This document shows, in pieces, positions 43,808 to 51,319 of a stretch of DNA of 64,000 nt. Below the pieces are notes generated by a model, which saw only the letters and a program-made list of their open reading frames with translations, was not told the DNA's origin and did no database searches. A program made the translations under genes and the position numbers. Position 1 is the stretch's first letter. Each line of letters starts with the position of its first letter. This DNA is from Streptomyces noursei ATCC 11455. GTDB lineage: Bacteria > Actinomycetota > Actinomycetes > Streptomycetales > Streptomycetaceae. The DNA lies in NCBI RefSeq assembly GCF_001704275.1, contig NZ_CP011533.1:6386001-6450000 (forward strand). Reading direction: 5' to 3'.

Positions 43808-44269
43808 GGGGACCTCCGCTCGTCAAGGCATTCATCGGCAGAATCTTTCGCCATCCTTCCCCTCATCGCCCGAACCACCTCAGGCGGGCGGCCATGTCAC
43901 TCCAACGCTGCGCCGGCGCTGCGGGCCGTTTGCGGCCAGGGCGGCATCAGCCCTGCTCGTCCGGACCGGTGGGCAGCCGAACCCCGGGGCGCAGCCGGGC
44001 AGGCGACTCGGGCCGGCGCCGGCCGGCGCCTTGTCCGGTTGTCCGGGAACGCCCGGGCGTGTGCGGTGCGGGTGTCTTGCGCGGCGGTCCGGTCCCGTTG
44101 TGGAGTGCGGCGGGCCCTGTTAGTGGACGTCGTCGGCCGGTCTCAACGTCGGTTGAAGGATGGCGGGTTGGTGAATCTCGGTGCTGGTGACGGTCGTCGG
44201 GGCAGGGGCAGGGGCAGGGGCAGGGGCAGGGGCAGGGGCAGGGGTGGGGAGGGGGCGCGGGGGTGGGGT
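43808..44269. other. 462-bp intergenic stretch with symmetric and G-rich repeats
   Basis: No gene recognised. It holds a perfect 16-bp GC palindrome GGCGCCGGCCGGCGCC (44015-44030) and seven copies of GGGGCA (see 44199-44240). The right end is the 3' flank of the Ddl-like gene. Confidence 0.55.
44199..44240 (+). repeat. seven tandem GGGGCA hexamers, G-quadruplex-prone
   Basis: GGGGCA is repeated seven times without interruption and followed by GGGGTGGGG. Eight or more G4 runs with two-base loops should favour a G-quadruplex on the plus strand. It lies 30 bp downstream of the Ddl-like gene stop (minus strand) and could act on transcript ends. Confidence 0.85.
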
Positions 44270-45319
44270 TCAGGATTGTGTGAGGTACATGAGCTGGTGG
44301 ATCAGGTCGGGGTAGGTCCAGGCGGCGCCGGTTGCTGCGAGGGGGAGGAGGCTGGTCGGCGTCAGGCCGGGGAGGGCGTTGACTTCGATGCAGTGGGGTT
44401 CGCCGTGGGCGTCGCAGCGGAAGTCGGTGCGCGAGTAGGCGTGCGCGCCGAAGCCGAGGGCCTGGTGGGCGCGGAGGGCCATCTCCTGTAGGCGGTGGGC
44501 GAAGTCGGCCGGTACCCGGGCCGGGCAGATCTCGCTGGCGCCGCCCGGTTGGTACTTGGCCGCGTAGTCGAACAACGGAGTCGTCAGCTCGATCTCGACC
44601 ACGGGGAGCGGTCGGCTTCCGACGACGGCCACGGTGAACTCCCGCCCCGGGAGGAACGGTTCCACCAGGAGCTCCTCGTCGGCGGGTACGTCGGCGGCGA
44701 CTTGCGCCAGGTGGGGGAGCGACTCGACCCGGTGGACGGAGACGCTGGAGCCGTCCGCGACCGGCTTGGTCACCACCGGGCCGTGGGCCAGCAGGCGCCG
44801 CACGTCCGGTGGCACCTCGTCGGTCCCGGGGCGCCACAGCGCTCCCTCGGTCACCGGCAGGCCCGCGGCGGCCAGCACCGCCCGGGCCCGGTGTTTGTGC
44901 CAGGCCGCCGCGCACGCGGCGCTGTCGGCACCGGTGAACCGCAGGCCCGCCATCTCCAGCAGCGCCTGGACGTGGCCGTCCTCGCCCCAGCCGCCATGCA
45001 GCGCGAGGAAGACCAGCTCCGCGTCCCGCAGCAGCTCCAGGACCGGGCCGCCGGTCAGCGCCGCGTGCATCCGCCGCCGCAATCGTGGCCGGTCCGCGCG
45101 CGGCGGCGGAGTCGTGCCGACCGCGCACTCCTTGACGTCGTCGCCGGGGCGCAGCGGTCCGGCCACGACCGGCACGGCGGCGGCCGGGTCGATCAGTGTC
45201 ACCTCGTGTCCGCGCTCCAGCAGGGCTCGGGCCACCGACCGGCCCGAGGCGTGGGAGACGTCGCGTTCCGCGCTCTCTCCGCCGCACAGGACCACCACGC
45301 GCTTGCCCGGGTCGTTCAT
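44270..45319 (-). CDS. D-alanine-D-alanine ligase-like ATP-grasp enzyme
   Basis: A 349-residue ATP-grasp ligase. The N-terminal domain begins KRVVVLCGGESAERDVSHAS, the Ddl-type opening GG-x-S-x-E-R. FLALHGGWGEDGHVQALLE matches the Ddl FxxLHGxxGEDG motif, VVTKPVADGSSVSVHRV the ATP-binding Lys and Ser loop, and CIEVNALPGLTPTSLLPLAA the metal- and D-Ala-binding end (EVNTLPGxT in Ddl). It probably joins two D-amino acids or a related pair. It may be a second Ddl, since housekeeping ddl genes sit elsewhere in streptomycetes. Its start overlaps the GNAT stop by 4 bp (ATGA, 45316-45319), so it is the second gene of that operon. Confidence 0.86.
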   Translation of the reverse strand: MNDPGKRVVVLCGGESAERDVSHASGRSVARALLERGHEVTLIDPAAAVPVVAGPLRPGDDVKECAVGTTPPPRADRPRLRRRMHAALTGGPVLELLRDAELVFLALHGGWGEDGHVQALLEMAGLRFTGADSAACAAAWHKHRARAVLAAAGLPVTEGALWRPGTDEVPPDVRRLLAHGPVVTKPVADGSSVSVHRVESLPHLAQVAADVPADEELLVEPFLPGREFTVAVVGSRPLPVVEIELTTPLFDYAAKYQPGGASEICPARVPADFAHRLQEMALRAHQALGFGAHAYSRTDFRCDAHGEPHCIEVNALPGLTPTSLLPLAATGAAWTYPDLIHQLMYLTQS

Positions 45320-45747
45320 GCCGCCGGGTCCAGGATCATCAGGTTTTCGGGGGTGGGGAAGGGGACGAAGCCGGCCCGGGCGTAGATCTCGTGGGCGTCC
45401 GACGTGGTGAGCAGTACGCGCTTGAGCCGGTAGGGGGCGAGGTGGTCGCGCACGGCGCCGGCCAGCCATGTGCCGAGACCCCTGCCGCGGTGCTCGGGTG
45501 CGACGTAGACGTCGCACAGCCAGGCGAAGGTCGCCCGGTCGGTGACGACCCGGGCGTAGGCGACCTGGGAGCCGTCGGGGGTGTGGACGGCGAAGTTGAC
45601 GGAGGCGCGGGCGGCCTGTTCGACGGTCTCCCGGCTGCGGCCGAGCGCCCAGAACGCGTCCGTGGAGAGCCAGTGGTGGACCAGGTCGACGTCGAGCCGG
45701 TCCGGGTCCGTGGACAGTTCGTATCCATCTTCCCTGGTTGTGGTCAT
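45316..45747 (-). CDS. GNAT family N-acetyltransferase
   Basis: A 143-residue acetyltransferase starting TTTREDGYELSTDPDRLDVD. It has the acetyl-CoA pyrophosphate loop EHRGRGLGTWLAGAV and a C-terminal IYARAGFVPFPTPENLMIL. The arrangement (VHHWLSTDAFWALGRSRETV) fits the YitH/PhnO-like small GNATs. ATG 45747; a 10/-35 promoter (TTGGAA at 45777-45782, TACGAT at 45754-45759, 17-bp spacer, minus strand) stands inside a 36-bp palindrome. It is the first gene of an operon with the Ddl-like gene, so its substrate may be an amino acid or dipeptide (inference). Confidence 0.9.
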   Translation of the reverse strand: MTTTREDGYELSTDPDRLDVDLVHHWLSTDAFWALGRSRETVEQAARASVNFAVHTPDGSQVAYARVVTDRATFAWLCDVYVAPEHRGRGLGTWLAGAVRDHLAPYRLKRVLLTTSDAHEIYARAGFVPFPTPENLMILDPAA

Positions 45748-45768
45748 GGTGGGATCGTAGTGATGTTG

Positions 45769-45804
45769 CTTTTGTTTTCCAAGTAGGTGCTTGGAAAACA
45801 AAAG
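45769..45804 (-). promoter_or_regulatory. 36-bp palindromic operator over the GNAT/Ddl promoter
   Basis: CTTTTGTTTTCCAAG (45769-45783) is a perfect 15-bp inverted repeat of 45790-45804, with spacer TAGGTG. It overlaps the -35 box (45777-45782) of the GNAT promoter. It is strikingly AT rich against the background. A repressor, not encoded next to it, should bind here. Confidence 0.8.
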
Positions 45805-45900
45805 TGATGGCTTTGGGGTGGGGTGAGTGTCGGGAGGCTGTCGTTTGGTGGTGAATGGGGGGCTTTGGTGGTCCAGGGGAGGGGTGTATCGTGACTGGTG

Positions 45901-45916
45901 ACTTGAAGTTTCAAGT
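45901..45916 (+). promoter_or_regulatory. 16-bp perfect palindrome upstream of the VOC gene
   Basis: ACTTGAAGTTTCAAGT, 64 bp before the VOC gene start. The TTGAA-N2-TTCAA form is typical of MarR-family operators in streptomycetes (recall, not searched). Confidence 0.72.
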
Positions 45917-45979
45917 AAATTGCGTGCGCACCGGCAGACACACGGCGGGGGACGAGTTGAGGTAAGGAATGGAGGATCG

Positions 45980-46480
45980 ATGTCCGTACGGCGGCTCAAT
46001 CACGCGGTGCTGTACATCCGTGAGGTGGCGCGGTCGGTGGCGTTCTACACCGAGGTGCTGGGATTCACGGTCGACGTGGAGATTCCGGGGCGGGCGGCCT
46101 TTCTGAGCGCGCCCGATTCGCACAACGACCACGATCTGGGGCTGTTCGCGGTGGGGCCGGACGCGCCCGGGCCGGAGGGCGGCCGGATCGGGCTGTACCA
46201 CCTGGCCTGGGAGGTCGGGACGCTGGGCGATCTCTCGGTGATCGCGGAACGGCTGCGGGAGCGGGGCGCGCTGGTGGGGACCAGCGACCACCTGGTCTCC
46301 AAGTCGCTCTACGCGCGGGACCCGGACGGCAACGAGTTCGAGGTGATGTGGCGGGTGCCGCGGGAGGACTGGCCGGGGGCGGAGGTGGCGGACCGGCTGC
46401 GGCCGCTCGACCTGGCGGCGGCGCTGGAGCGCTGGGGCCCGGACCTGCTGACCGGAGCGGCGGCCGGCTCGGCCACCTGA
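45980..46480 (+). CDS. VOC family protein (glyoxalase / extradiol dioxygenase superfamily)
   Basis: A 166-residue protein of the vicinal-oxygen-chelate fold. It opens RRLNHAVLYIREVARSVAFY with the first metal His, and GRIGLYHLAWEVG, LYARDPDGNEFEVMWRVP carry the second His and the closing Glu of the metal site. It may be a glyoxalase, catechol dioxygenase subunit or resistance protein; no choice can be made. ATG 45980 with GGAGG four bases upstream. A MarR-type palindrome (45901) controls it, so an aromatic or electrophilic inducer is likely. It is divergent from the GNAT/Ddl operon. Confidence 0.88.
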   Translation: MSVRRLNHAVLYIREVARSVAFYTEVLGFTVDVEIPGRAAFLSAPDSHNDHDLGLFAVGPDAPGPEGGRIGLYHLAWEVGTLGDLSVIAERLRERGALVGTSDHLVSKSLYARDPDGNEFEVMWRVPREDWPGAEVADRLRPLDLAAALERWGPDLLTGAAAGSAT

Positions 46481-46591
46481 GGCGTCGCGCGGACGAGCGC
46501 TGTCGGTGTGCGTGCTGCCCGTGGAGTGCGGCCTTTCCCTCCGTCCCTTGTTAAGGGGGAGGGGGAGGCCGCATCCCACGGGCGGTGGTGC

Positions 46592-47806
46592 TCAGGGGGT
46601 GTCGGGGGACGGGGTGTCGGTGTCCCCGGTGCGGGGTGCCGGGACGGTGTCGTCGGCGGGCCGGGCGTTCGCCGTGCGGGCGGTCCAGCGCTTCTCGACG
46701 CCGCCCAGGCGCCAGTACGCCAGCGCCGCGGCCCACACCACGACGAACAGGCCGACGATGATGAAGCCCACGTTGTCCAGGTCGAGGGAGGAGATCCCGG
46801 CCGTCAGCGGGTCGTCCAGCCCGAACTTGTCGTGCAGGACGGTCACCAGCTCGATGGTGCCGATGAGGAACGCGACCGCGATCGACAGGCCCGTGATGGT
46901 GAGGTTGTAGTAGACCTTGCGCACCGGGTTGGAGAACGCCCACTGGTAGGCGAAGTTCATGAACGTGCCGTCCAGGGTGTCGAACAGGCTCATCCCGGCG
47001 GCGAACAGCAGCGGCAGGCACAGGATCGCGTACCAGGGCAGGCCCGCCGCGGCACCGCTGCCCGCCATCACCATCAGCGTCACCTCGGTCGCGGTGTCGA
47101 AGCCGAGGCCGAAGAGGAAACCGAGCGGGAACATCTGGCCGGGCCGGCTGATGGACTTGGTGAGACGGCCCAGGATCCGGTTCATGAAGCCCCGGGAATC
47201 CAGGTGCCGCTCCAGCTCCTGCTCGTCGTACGCGCCCGCCCGCATCGCCCGGAAGACCTTCAGGATGCCGACCAGGGCGATGAGGTTGAGGGCGGCGATG
47301 AGGTAGAGGAAGGTGCCGGAGACGGTCGTGCCGACGAGGCCGAGCACCTGGTGTGTACGGGAGTTGTCGTTCATCAGCGTGCCGGCGAGCTGGGCGCCGC
47401 CCGCCACCAGCGCGGCCATCACGACGACCACGCTGGAGTGGCCGAGGGCGAACCAGAAGCCCACCGAGACCGGCCGTTTGCCGTCGGCCATCAGCTTGCG
47501 GGTGGTGTTGTCGATCGCCGCGATGTGGTCGGCGTCGAAGGCGTGCCGCATGCCCAGGGTGTACGCGGTGATGCCGAGGCCGGCACCGAACACCTGGCTG
47601 CCGACCGTGTAGTGGCCCGGCACGACCAGCAGGAACAGCACGCCGAAGGCGACGATGTGCAGCACGGCGATCACGGTCATCAGCCCGGCCGTGCGGACGG
47701 TGTCCCGACGCTGCCAGCGGAAGGAACCGGTGGATCCGGATATGCCGCCGAGGGACGCGTCGCGGGGGGAGGGGGAATTTCCCGGGGTATTCGTGGACAG
47801 GGCCAT
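46592..47806 (-). CDS. nickel/cobalt transporter of the NiCoT family
   Basis: A 404-residue membrane permease with about eight transmembrane segments. The NiCoT signature is complete: GMRHAFDADHIAAIDNTTRK in helix II, with further motifs GFWFALGHSSVVV and FPLGFLFGLGFDTATEVTLM, and LFDTLDGTFMNFAYQWAF. It takes up Co2+ and/or Ni2+ with high affinity. A cobalamin riboswitch lies directly upstream (47853-48040), so cobalt supply for B12 synthesis is the most likely job. ATG 47806 was chosen; a GTG seven codons upstream is in frame. Monocistronic. Confidence 0.93.
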   Translation of the reverse strand: MALSTNTPGNSPSPRDASLGGISGSTGSFRWQRRDTVRTAGLMTVIAVLHIVAFGVLFLLVVPGHYTVGSQVFGAGLGITAYTLGMRHAFDADHIAAIDNTTRKLMADGKRPVSVGFWFALGHSSVVVVMAALVAGGAQLAGTLMNDNSRTHQVLGLVGTTVSGTFLYLIAALNLIALVGILKVFRAMRAGAYDEQELERHLDSRGFMNRILGRLTKSISRPGQMFPLGFLFGLGFDTATEVTLMVMAGSGAAAGLPWYAILCLPLLFAAGMSLFDTLDGTFMNFAYQWAFSNPVRKVYYNLTITGLSIAVAFLIGTIELVTVLHDKFGLDDPLTAGISSLDLDNVGFIIVGLFVVVWAAALAYWRLGGVEKRWTARTANARPADDTVPAPRTGDTDTPSPDTP

Positions 47807-47852
47807 TCGGCCATCACGCTCCAGCACCTCGTGGATCAGTTCGTGAGATGCC

Positions 47853-48040
47853 GTGGCCGGTCTCCTGGCTTACGGGTGCACGCGTCCGCCCCGCCTTCCC
47901 GGCCGCAGGCTGCGGTCAGTGGCGCCGTACGCGCACCGGGCGCGTACGGAGAGGGGTGGAAACTCCCCGATCACAGTGGCGAGGGCCGCGCCGGCCTGGG
48001 ACACAAGGTCCTGCACCGGTCTTCCCGATCACCACGGCCC
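47853..48040 (-). ncRNA. cobalamin (B12) riboswitch
   Basis: Read on the minus strand this leader has the ordered conserved blocks of the B12 riboswitch: GGGAAGACCGGTGCAGGAC near 48030, GCGGCCCTCGCCACTGTGAT near 47980, GCCACTGACCGC and GGCCGGGAAGGCGGGG near 47900, and the closing GCCAGGAGACCGGCC at 47857-47871. It ends about 45 bp before the NiCoT start. High cobalamin should lower expression of the transporter. Confidence 0.9.
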
Positions 48041-48119
48041 GGTCACTCTAGCGGGCGCCGAGGGCAGCGGGCCGGCCCGGTGGCGCCCCGGGCCCTCGCC
48101 CGGGGCGGGACGGGCCGTC

Positions 48120-48971
48120 TCAGAGGGCCAGGGACGACAGGAAGGCGTGCAATTCCTGGTCGAAGAGCGGGGTGTTCTCCAGGTTCACCATATGGCCCGC
48201 GGCGGGGACGCGGATGCGGCGGGCGCCGGGGACCTGTAGCGCTATGGCGTGGGCGTTGGCGGATATGTCGGTGGAGTCGAGGTCGCCGTCGAGGACGGTG
48301 GTCGGCACCTTGATCTCGGCCAGGCGGTCCGCGGCGCCGACCTCCAGGGGCATGCCGGCGCCCACACCGTCGGCGTGCACCTCGACATTGGCGCTCGCGG
48401 AGGCACGCATCCGCTCCCGGAAGCCGGGGTGCACGGCGGACGGCGCGCGGTACGGCCCGTCCACCCACATCCGGAGGAAGTGCTCCACATAGCGCTCCGC
48501 GCCGTCCGGTGCACCGATCGCGGCGACCTGCCCCCGGATGTGCTCCAGGACGAAGGGGTCGGTGAAGGGGCGACCGCTGACCCCGGGGGCGGCGAGGAAG
48601 AGGGCCGAGACCCGGTCCGGGTGGGCGAGCGCGGTGTCCAGCGCGACCCGGGAGCCGTGCGAGAGGCCGACGAGGACGGCGCGCGGTATGTCGAGCGCGT
48701 CCAGCAGGGCCGCCAGGTCGTCGTGGTTGGCCCAGTCGCCCGTCACCGTGGAGGAGAGGCCGTGGCCGCGGGAGTCGTAACGGACCACCCGCAGGCCGGA
48801 GTTGACCAGCCAGGAGAACTGCTCGTCCCACATGTGCTGGTCGAGCATGCCGCCGTGCAGCAGCACCACCGCAGGTCCCGAGCCGGCCGTCTCGTAGAAC
48901 AGCTCGCCGTCGTCGGCGATCGGCACGGTGCCGTTGTCGATCTCGGACCATGCCTGGAAGTCGTGGGTCAT
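48120..48971 (-). CDS. alpha/beta hydrolase
   Basis: A 283-residue hydrolase starting THDFQAWSEIDNGTVPIADD. The oxyanion-hole region VVLLHGGMLDQHMW, the nucleophile elbow VGLSHGSRVALD (catalytic Ser in SHGS), the acid Asp in VLDGDLDSTD and the His in PAAGHMVNLE are all there. It resembles 3-oxoadipate enol-lactonase / epoxide-hydrolase-like enzymes. The ATG overlaps the MarR gene stop by 4 bp (ATGA, 48968-48971), so it is the second gene of a MarR operon and its substrate is probably the MarR ligand or a derivative. Confidence 0.9.
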   Translation of the reverse strand: MTHDFQAWSEIDNGTVPIADDGELFYETAGSGPAVVLLHGGMLDQHMWDEQFSWLVNSGLRVVRYDSRGHGLSSTVTGDWANHDDLAALLDALDIPRAVLVGLSHGSRVALDTALAHPDRVSALFLAAPGVSGRPFTDPFVLEHIRGQVAAIGAPDGAERYVEHFLRMWVDGPYRAPSAVHPGFRERMRASASANVEVHADGVGAGMPLEVGAADRLAEIKVPTTVLDGDLDSTDISANAHAIALQVPGARRIRVPAAGHMVNLENTPLFDQELHAFLSSLAL

Positions 48972-49663
48972 GCTGCGGGGCCTTCTGTCTGCGTCGGGCG
49001 GTCGGCTGGTCGGGCGGGCGCCGGCGGTCGGTGCCCGTGTGCGGGCGGTATCGCGGCCTGTGCGTCCTCCTGGTCGGCGGCGTCCGGCATTTCGGGATTG
49101 CCGCTTTCCTCCGGGGGAACGCGCGAGCCGTCCGCCAAGTGCCGGAATTCCTCGCCGAGCCGATCCAGGACCCGCAGCGCCGTGCGGACCTCCCCGGGCG
49201 ACAGGTCGGCCAGCCCGCGGCGGAGTTCCGCCGCCTCGGCGTCCTGTATCCCGCGCATCACCTCGGTGCCCTCGTCGGTGAGCCGGATCAGCGACGAGCG
49301 GCGGTGCGCGGGATTGGGGGCCGTCACGACCAGGCCCAGATCCGCCGCGTGGTTCACCCAGCGCTGCACCGGCTGTCGGTCCAGGCCCAGGGAGCGCGCC
49401 AACTGCGGGACGGTGCGCGGCCCGTGGGTGCGCAGTGCGTCGAGCAGGGCGTGCTCGCCGGCGGTCATGCCGGTGCCTTCCAGTTCCCGCTCCACGGCGC
49501 GCACGATCGTCCGGTGCAGCGGCCACAGCCGCCGGATGACGTCGTGCAACAGCTCCTCGGTCGCCGCCGGCGGGTCGGCGGTCCGTCGGGTGTCGACGGC
49601 ATCGGAATCCGCGCCGATGCCCTGGCCGGCGCCATGGCCGGCATCCCCCTCGATGACACTCAT
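48968..49663 (-). CDS. MarR family regulator
   Basis: A 231-residue regulator. The MarR core is residues ~35-175 (GEHALLDALRTHGPRTVPQL, RSLGLDRQPVQRWVNHAADL, HRRSSLIRLTDEGTEVM). A Pro/Ala-rich C-terminal tail of ~50 residues is unusual for the family. ATG 49663. Two overlapping palindromes begin two bases upstream of its start (49666-49691), so it probably represses its own operon with the hydrolase gene that follows. The ligand is unknown. Confidence 0.9.
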   Translation of the reverse strand: MSVIEGDAGHGAGQGIGADSDAVDTRRTADPPAATEELLHDVIRRLWPLHRTIVRAVERELEGTGMTAGEHALLDALRTHGPRTVPQLARSLGLDRQPVQRWVNHAADLGLVVTAPNPAHRRSSLIRLTDEGTEVMRGIQDAEAAELRRGLADLSPGEVRTALRVLDRLGEEFRHLADGSRVPPEESGNPEMPDAADQEDAQAAIPPAHGHRPPAPARPADRPTQTEGPAA

Positions 49664-49665
49664 GC

Positions 49666-49691
49666 TGTCATGATGACATCCATGATGTCAT
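49666..49691. promoter_or_regulatory. double palindromic operator of the MarR operon
   Basis: TGTCATGATGACA (49666-49678) and ATGACAT-N5-ATGTCAT (49673-49691) overlap, two bases before the MarR start codon. Binding here should block transcription or initiation. Confidence 0.75.
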
Positions 49692-49788
49692 TTTGGAAGG
49701 GGTGTTGATACCCGGCCGAGGAGAAGGGGTGCGGCGCGGAGCCGAGTTGGGGTCGCGTCGGGACCGGCGGCGGTGGGGTCCGGGCGGG

Positions 49789-50445
49789 TCAGTCGTCCGT
49801 CCGGGGCGGGGCCTCGTCCTCGGTGAAGGTCACGACGAGGTCGGCCCGGGGGCGGGTGGCCGCCACGAGGCGGGCGTTGGCCTCGTCGGAGGTGCGGACG
49901 AAATCCTCGGCGTCGATGCGCAGGCGGCCGAACCGCTCGTGGCGGGCGATCAGCCGCCGCACCCGCTCCTGGCCGTCCAGTTCCATGAACCAGACCTCGT
50001 CGAGCAGTTCGCGGATCCGCGCCCAGGGGTCGGAGTGCAGCAGGAGGTAGTTGCCCTCGGTGATGACGAGCGGGATGTGCGGGGCCACCGGGATGCTGCC
50101 GGCGACCGGCTCCTCGATGCGGCGGTCGAACGCGGGGGCGTAGACGGGTGTGCCGGGTTCGGGGGAGCGCAGGCGGGACAGCAGGGCCGCGTAACCGGCC
50201 GGGTCGAAGGTGTCCGGCGCCCCCTTGCGGTCCGTGCGGCCCAGGCGGCGCAACTCCGTCTCGGCGAGGTGGAAGCCGTCCATCGGGACGAGCGCCGCCT
50301 GGCCGGTCAGCTCCGCCGCCAGCCAGGCGGCGAGGGTGGACTTGCCGGCGCCCGGAGGCCCGGCGATGCCGAGCAGCCGGCGCCGGCCGGGCGTCGCGGA
50401 AGCGGCGAGCCGGCGGGCCCGGGCCGCGAGGTCGTCGAGGTTCAT
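49789..50445 (-). CDS. P-loop nucleoside/nucleotide kinase family protein
   Basis: A 218-residue kinase of the uridine kinase/phosphoribulokinase-like class. The Walker A is GIAGPPGAGKST (27-37). PMDGFHLAETELRRLGRTDR and APAFDRRIEEPVAGSI, with EGNYLLLHSDPWARI as Walker B region, match the YfjR/Udk-like family that also includes fructose- and pantothenate-type kinases. ATG 50445; longer readings overlap the promoter of the divergent TetR gene. The true substrate is unknown. Confidence 0.88.
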   Translation of the reverse strand: MNLDDLAARARRLAASATPGRRRLLGIAGPPGAGKSTLAAWLAAELTGQAALVPMDGFHLAETELRRLGRTDRKGAPDTFDPAGYAALLSRLRSPEPGTPVYAPAFDRRIEEPVAGSIPVAPHIPLVITEGNYLLLHSDPWARIRELLDEVWFMELDGQERVRRLIARHERFGRLRIDAEDFVRTSDEANARLVAATRPRADLVVTFTEDEAPPRTDD

Positions 50446-50551
50446 GATGGGTCCATCGTGCCTGATGGGGCGGGGTCGGCGCCGGGCAACCGGCCCGGCC
50501 CGCCGGACGTCGTCCGATTCCGCCCGGTGTGCGGCCAGTAGCATCGGCGGT

Positions 50552-51136
50552 GTGCCCCGTACCGCCGCCTCCGCCAGCTCTCCTGCCCCGCAGCGCCGGC
50601 CGCGCGCCGACGCCGAGCGCAATCGCGGCCGGGTGCTGGACGCCGCACGGGAGATGCTGCGGGCGCACGGCGACGAGGCACAGATGCCCGAGATCGCACG
50701 TGCCGCGGGCGTCGGGATCGGGACGGTCTACCGGCACTTCCCCAATCGGGCCGCGCTGATCGCCGCCGTGGGGGAGCAACGGCAGGCGGAGATCGTGGAG
50801 TTCGGGCGCAGCCGCTGCCTGGCGTGCCCGACCGCCGCCGAGGGGCTGGCCGCCTATCTCACGCACATCGGGGAGGTGCTCGACGCCGAGCGCGGGCTCT
50901 CCGCGGCGATCGAGGCGGCGTTCGGCTCCACCGAACCGGCCGGCGAGGGCCGGGAGCGCGCCGAGGGGGTCGCCGCCCAACTCCTCGCCCGCGGCAAGGA
51001 GGAGGGGTCGGTCCGGGCGGACGCCGAGGTGGAGGACGTGGTGATGGCGGTGTGCGGACTGGCCGCGGTGATCCGCAACGGCGCCGGTGACTGGCACCGC
51101 TATGTGCGCACCGTCTGCGCCGGGCTGCGGCCGTAG
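50552..51136 (+). CDS. TetR family regulator
   Basis: A 194-residue TetR regulator starting at GTG 50552 (PRTAASASSPAPQRRPRADA). The helix-turn-helix is in residues ~24-70 (GRVLDAAREMLRAHGDEAQM, EIARAAGVGIGTVYRHFPNR). The C-terminal domain has the AxGLxAYL pattern of the TetR_C group common in streptomycetes. It is divergent from the kinase gene, 106 bp away. Target and ligand unknown. Confidence 0.9.
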   Translation: MPRTAASASSPAPQRRPRADAERNRGRVLDAAREMLRAHGDEAQMPEIARAAGVGIGTVYRHFPNRAALIAAVGEQRQAEIVEFGRSRCLACPTAAEGLAAYLTHIGEVLDAERGLSAAIEAAFGSTEPAGEGRERAEGVAAQLLARGKEEGSVRADAEVEDVVMAVCGLAAVIRNGAGDWHRYVRTVCAGLRP

Positions 51137-51186
51137 GGCCTGTTCGAGGAGACGACCGTGGGGCCCGTTCGAGAAGGCGAGAAGAA

Positions 51187-51218
51187 CGAGAAAACGGGGC
51201 GACGAGAAAACGGGGCGA
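51187..51218 (+). repeat. 16-bp direct repeat, two tandem copies
   Basis: CGAGAAAACGGGGCGA occurs twice without a gap (51187-51202, 51203-51218), and CGGGGCGGC follows. It lies in the 183-bp gap between convergent TetR and methyltransferase genes. Confidence 0.8.
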
Positions 51219-51319
51219 CGGGGCGGCAGGGGAGGCCCGGCACGGGGCGCCCCGGGCGGTGTGCTTCCGATACTTTCCGTCGGCCGCCCGTGGGGTACGC
51301 CCGGCCGCCCCGTCCTCGT

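Noticed and set aside
43331..44240. CRISPR-like repeats in the spacer region
   Set aside because: The 14-bp and 6-bp units are contiguous tandem repeats without unique spacers, and no cas gene is present.
48120..49526. 468-codon continuous frame through the hydrolase and the MarR gene region
   Set aside because: Only the part from ATG 48971 codes for the hydrolase; the upstream part lies in another frame of the MarR gene, with which the hydrolase start overlaps by ATGA.
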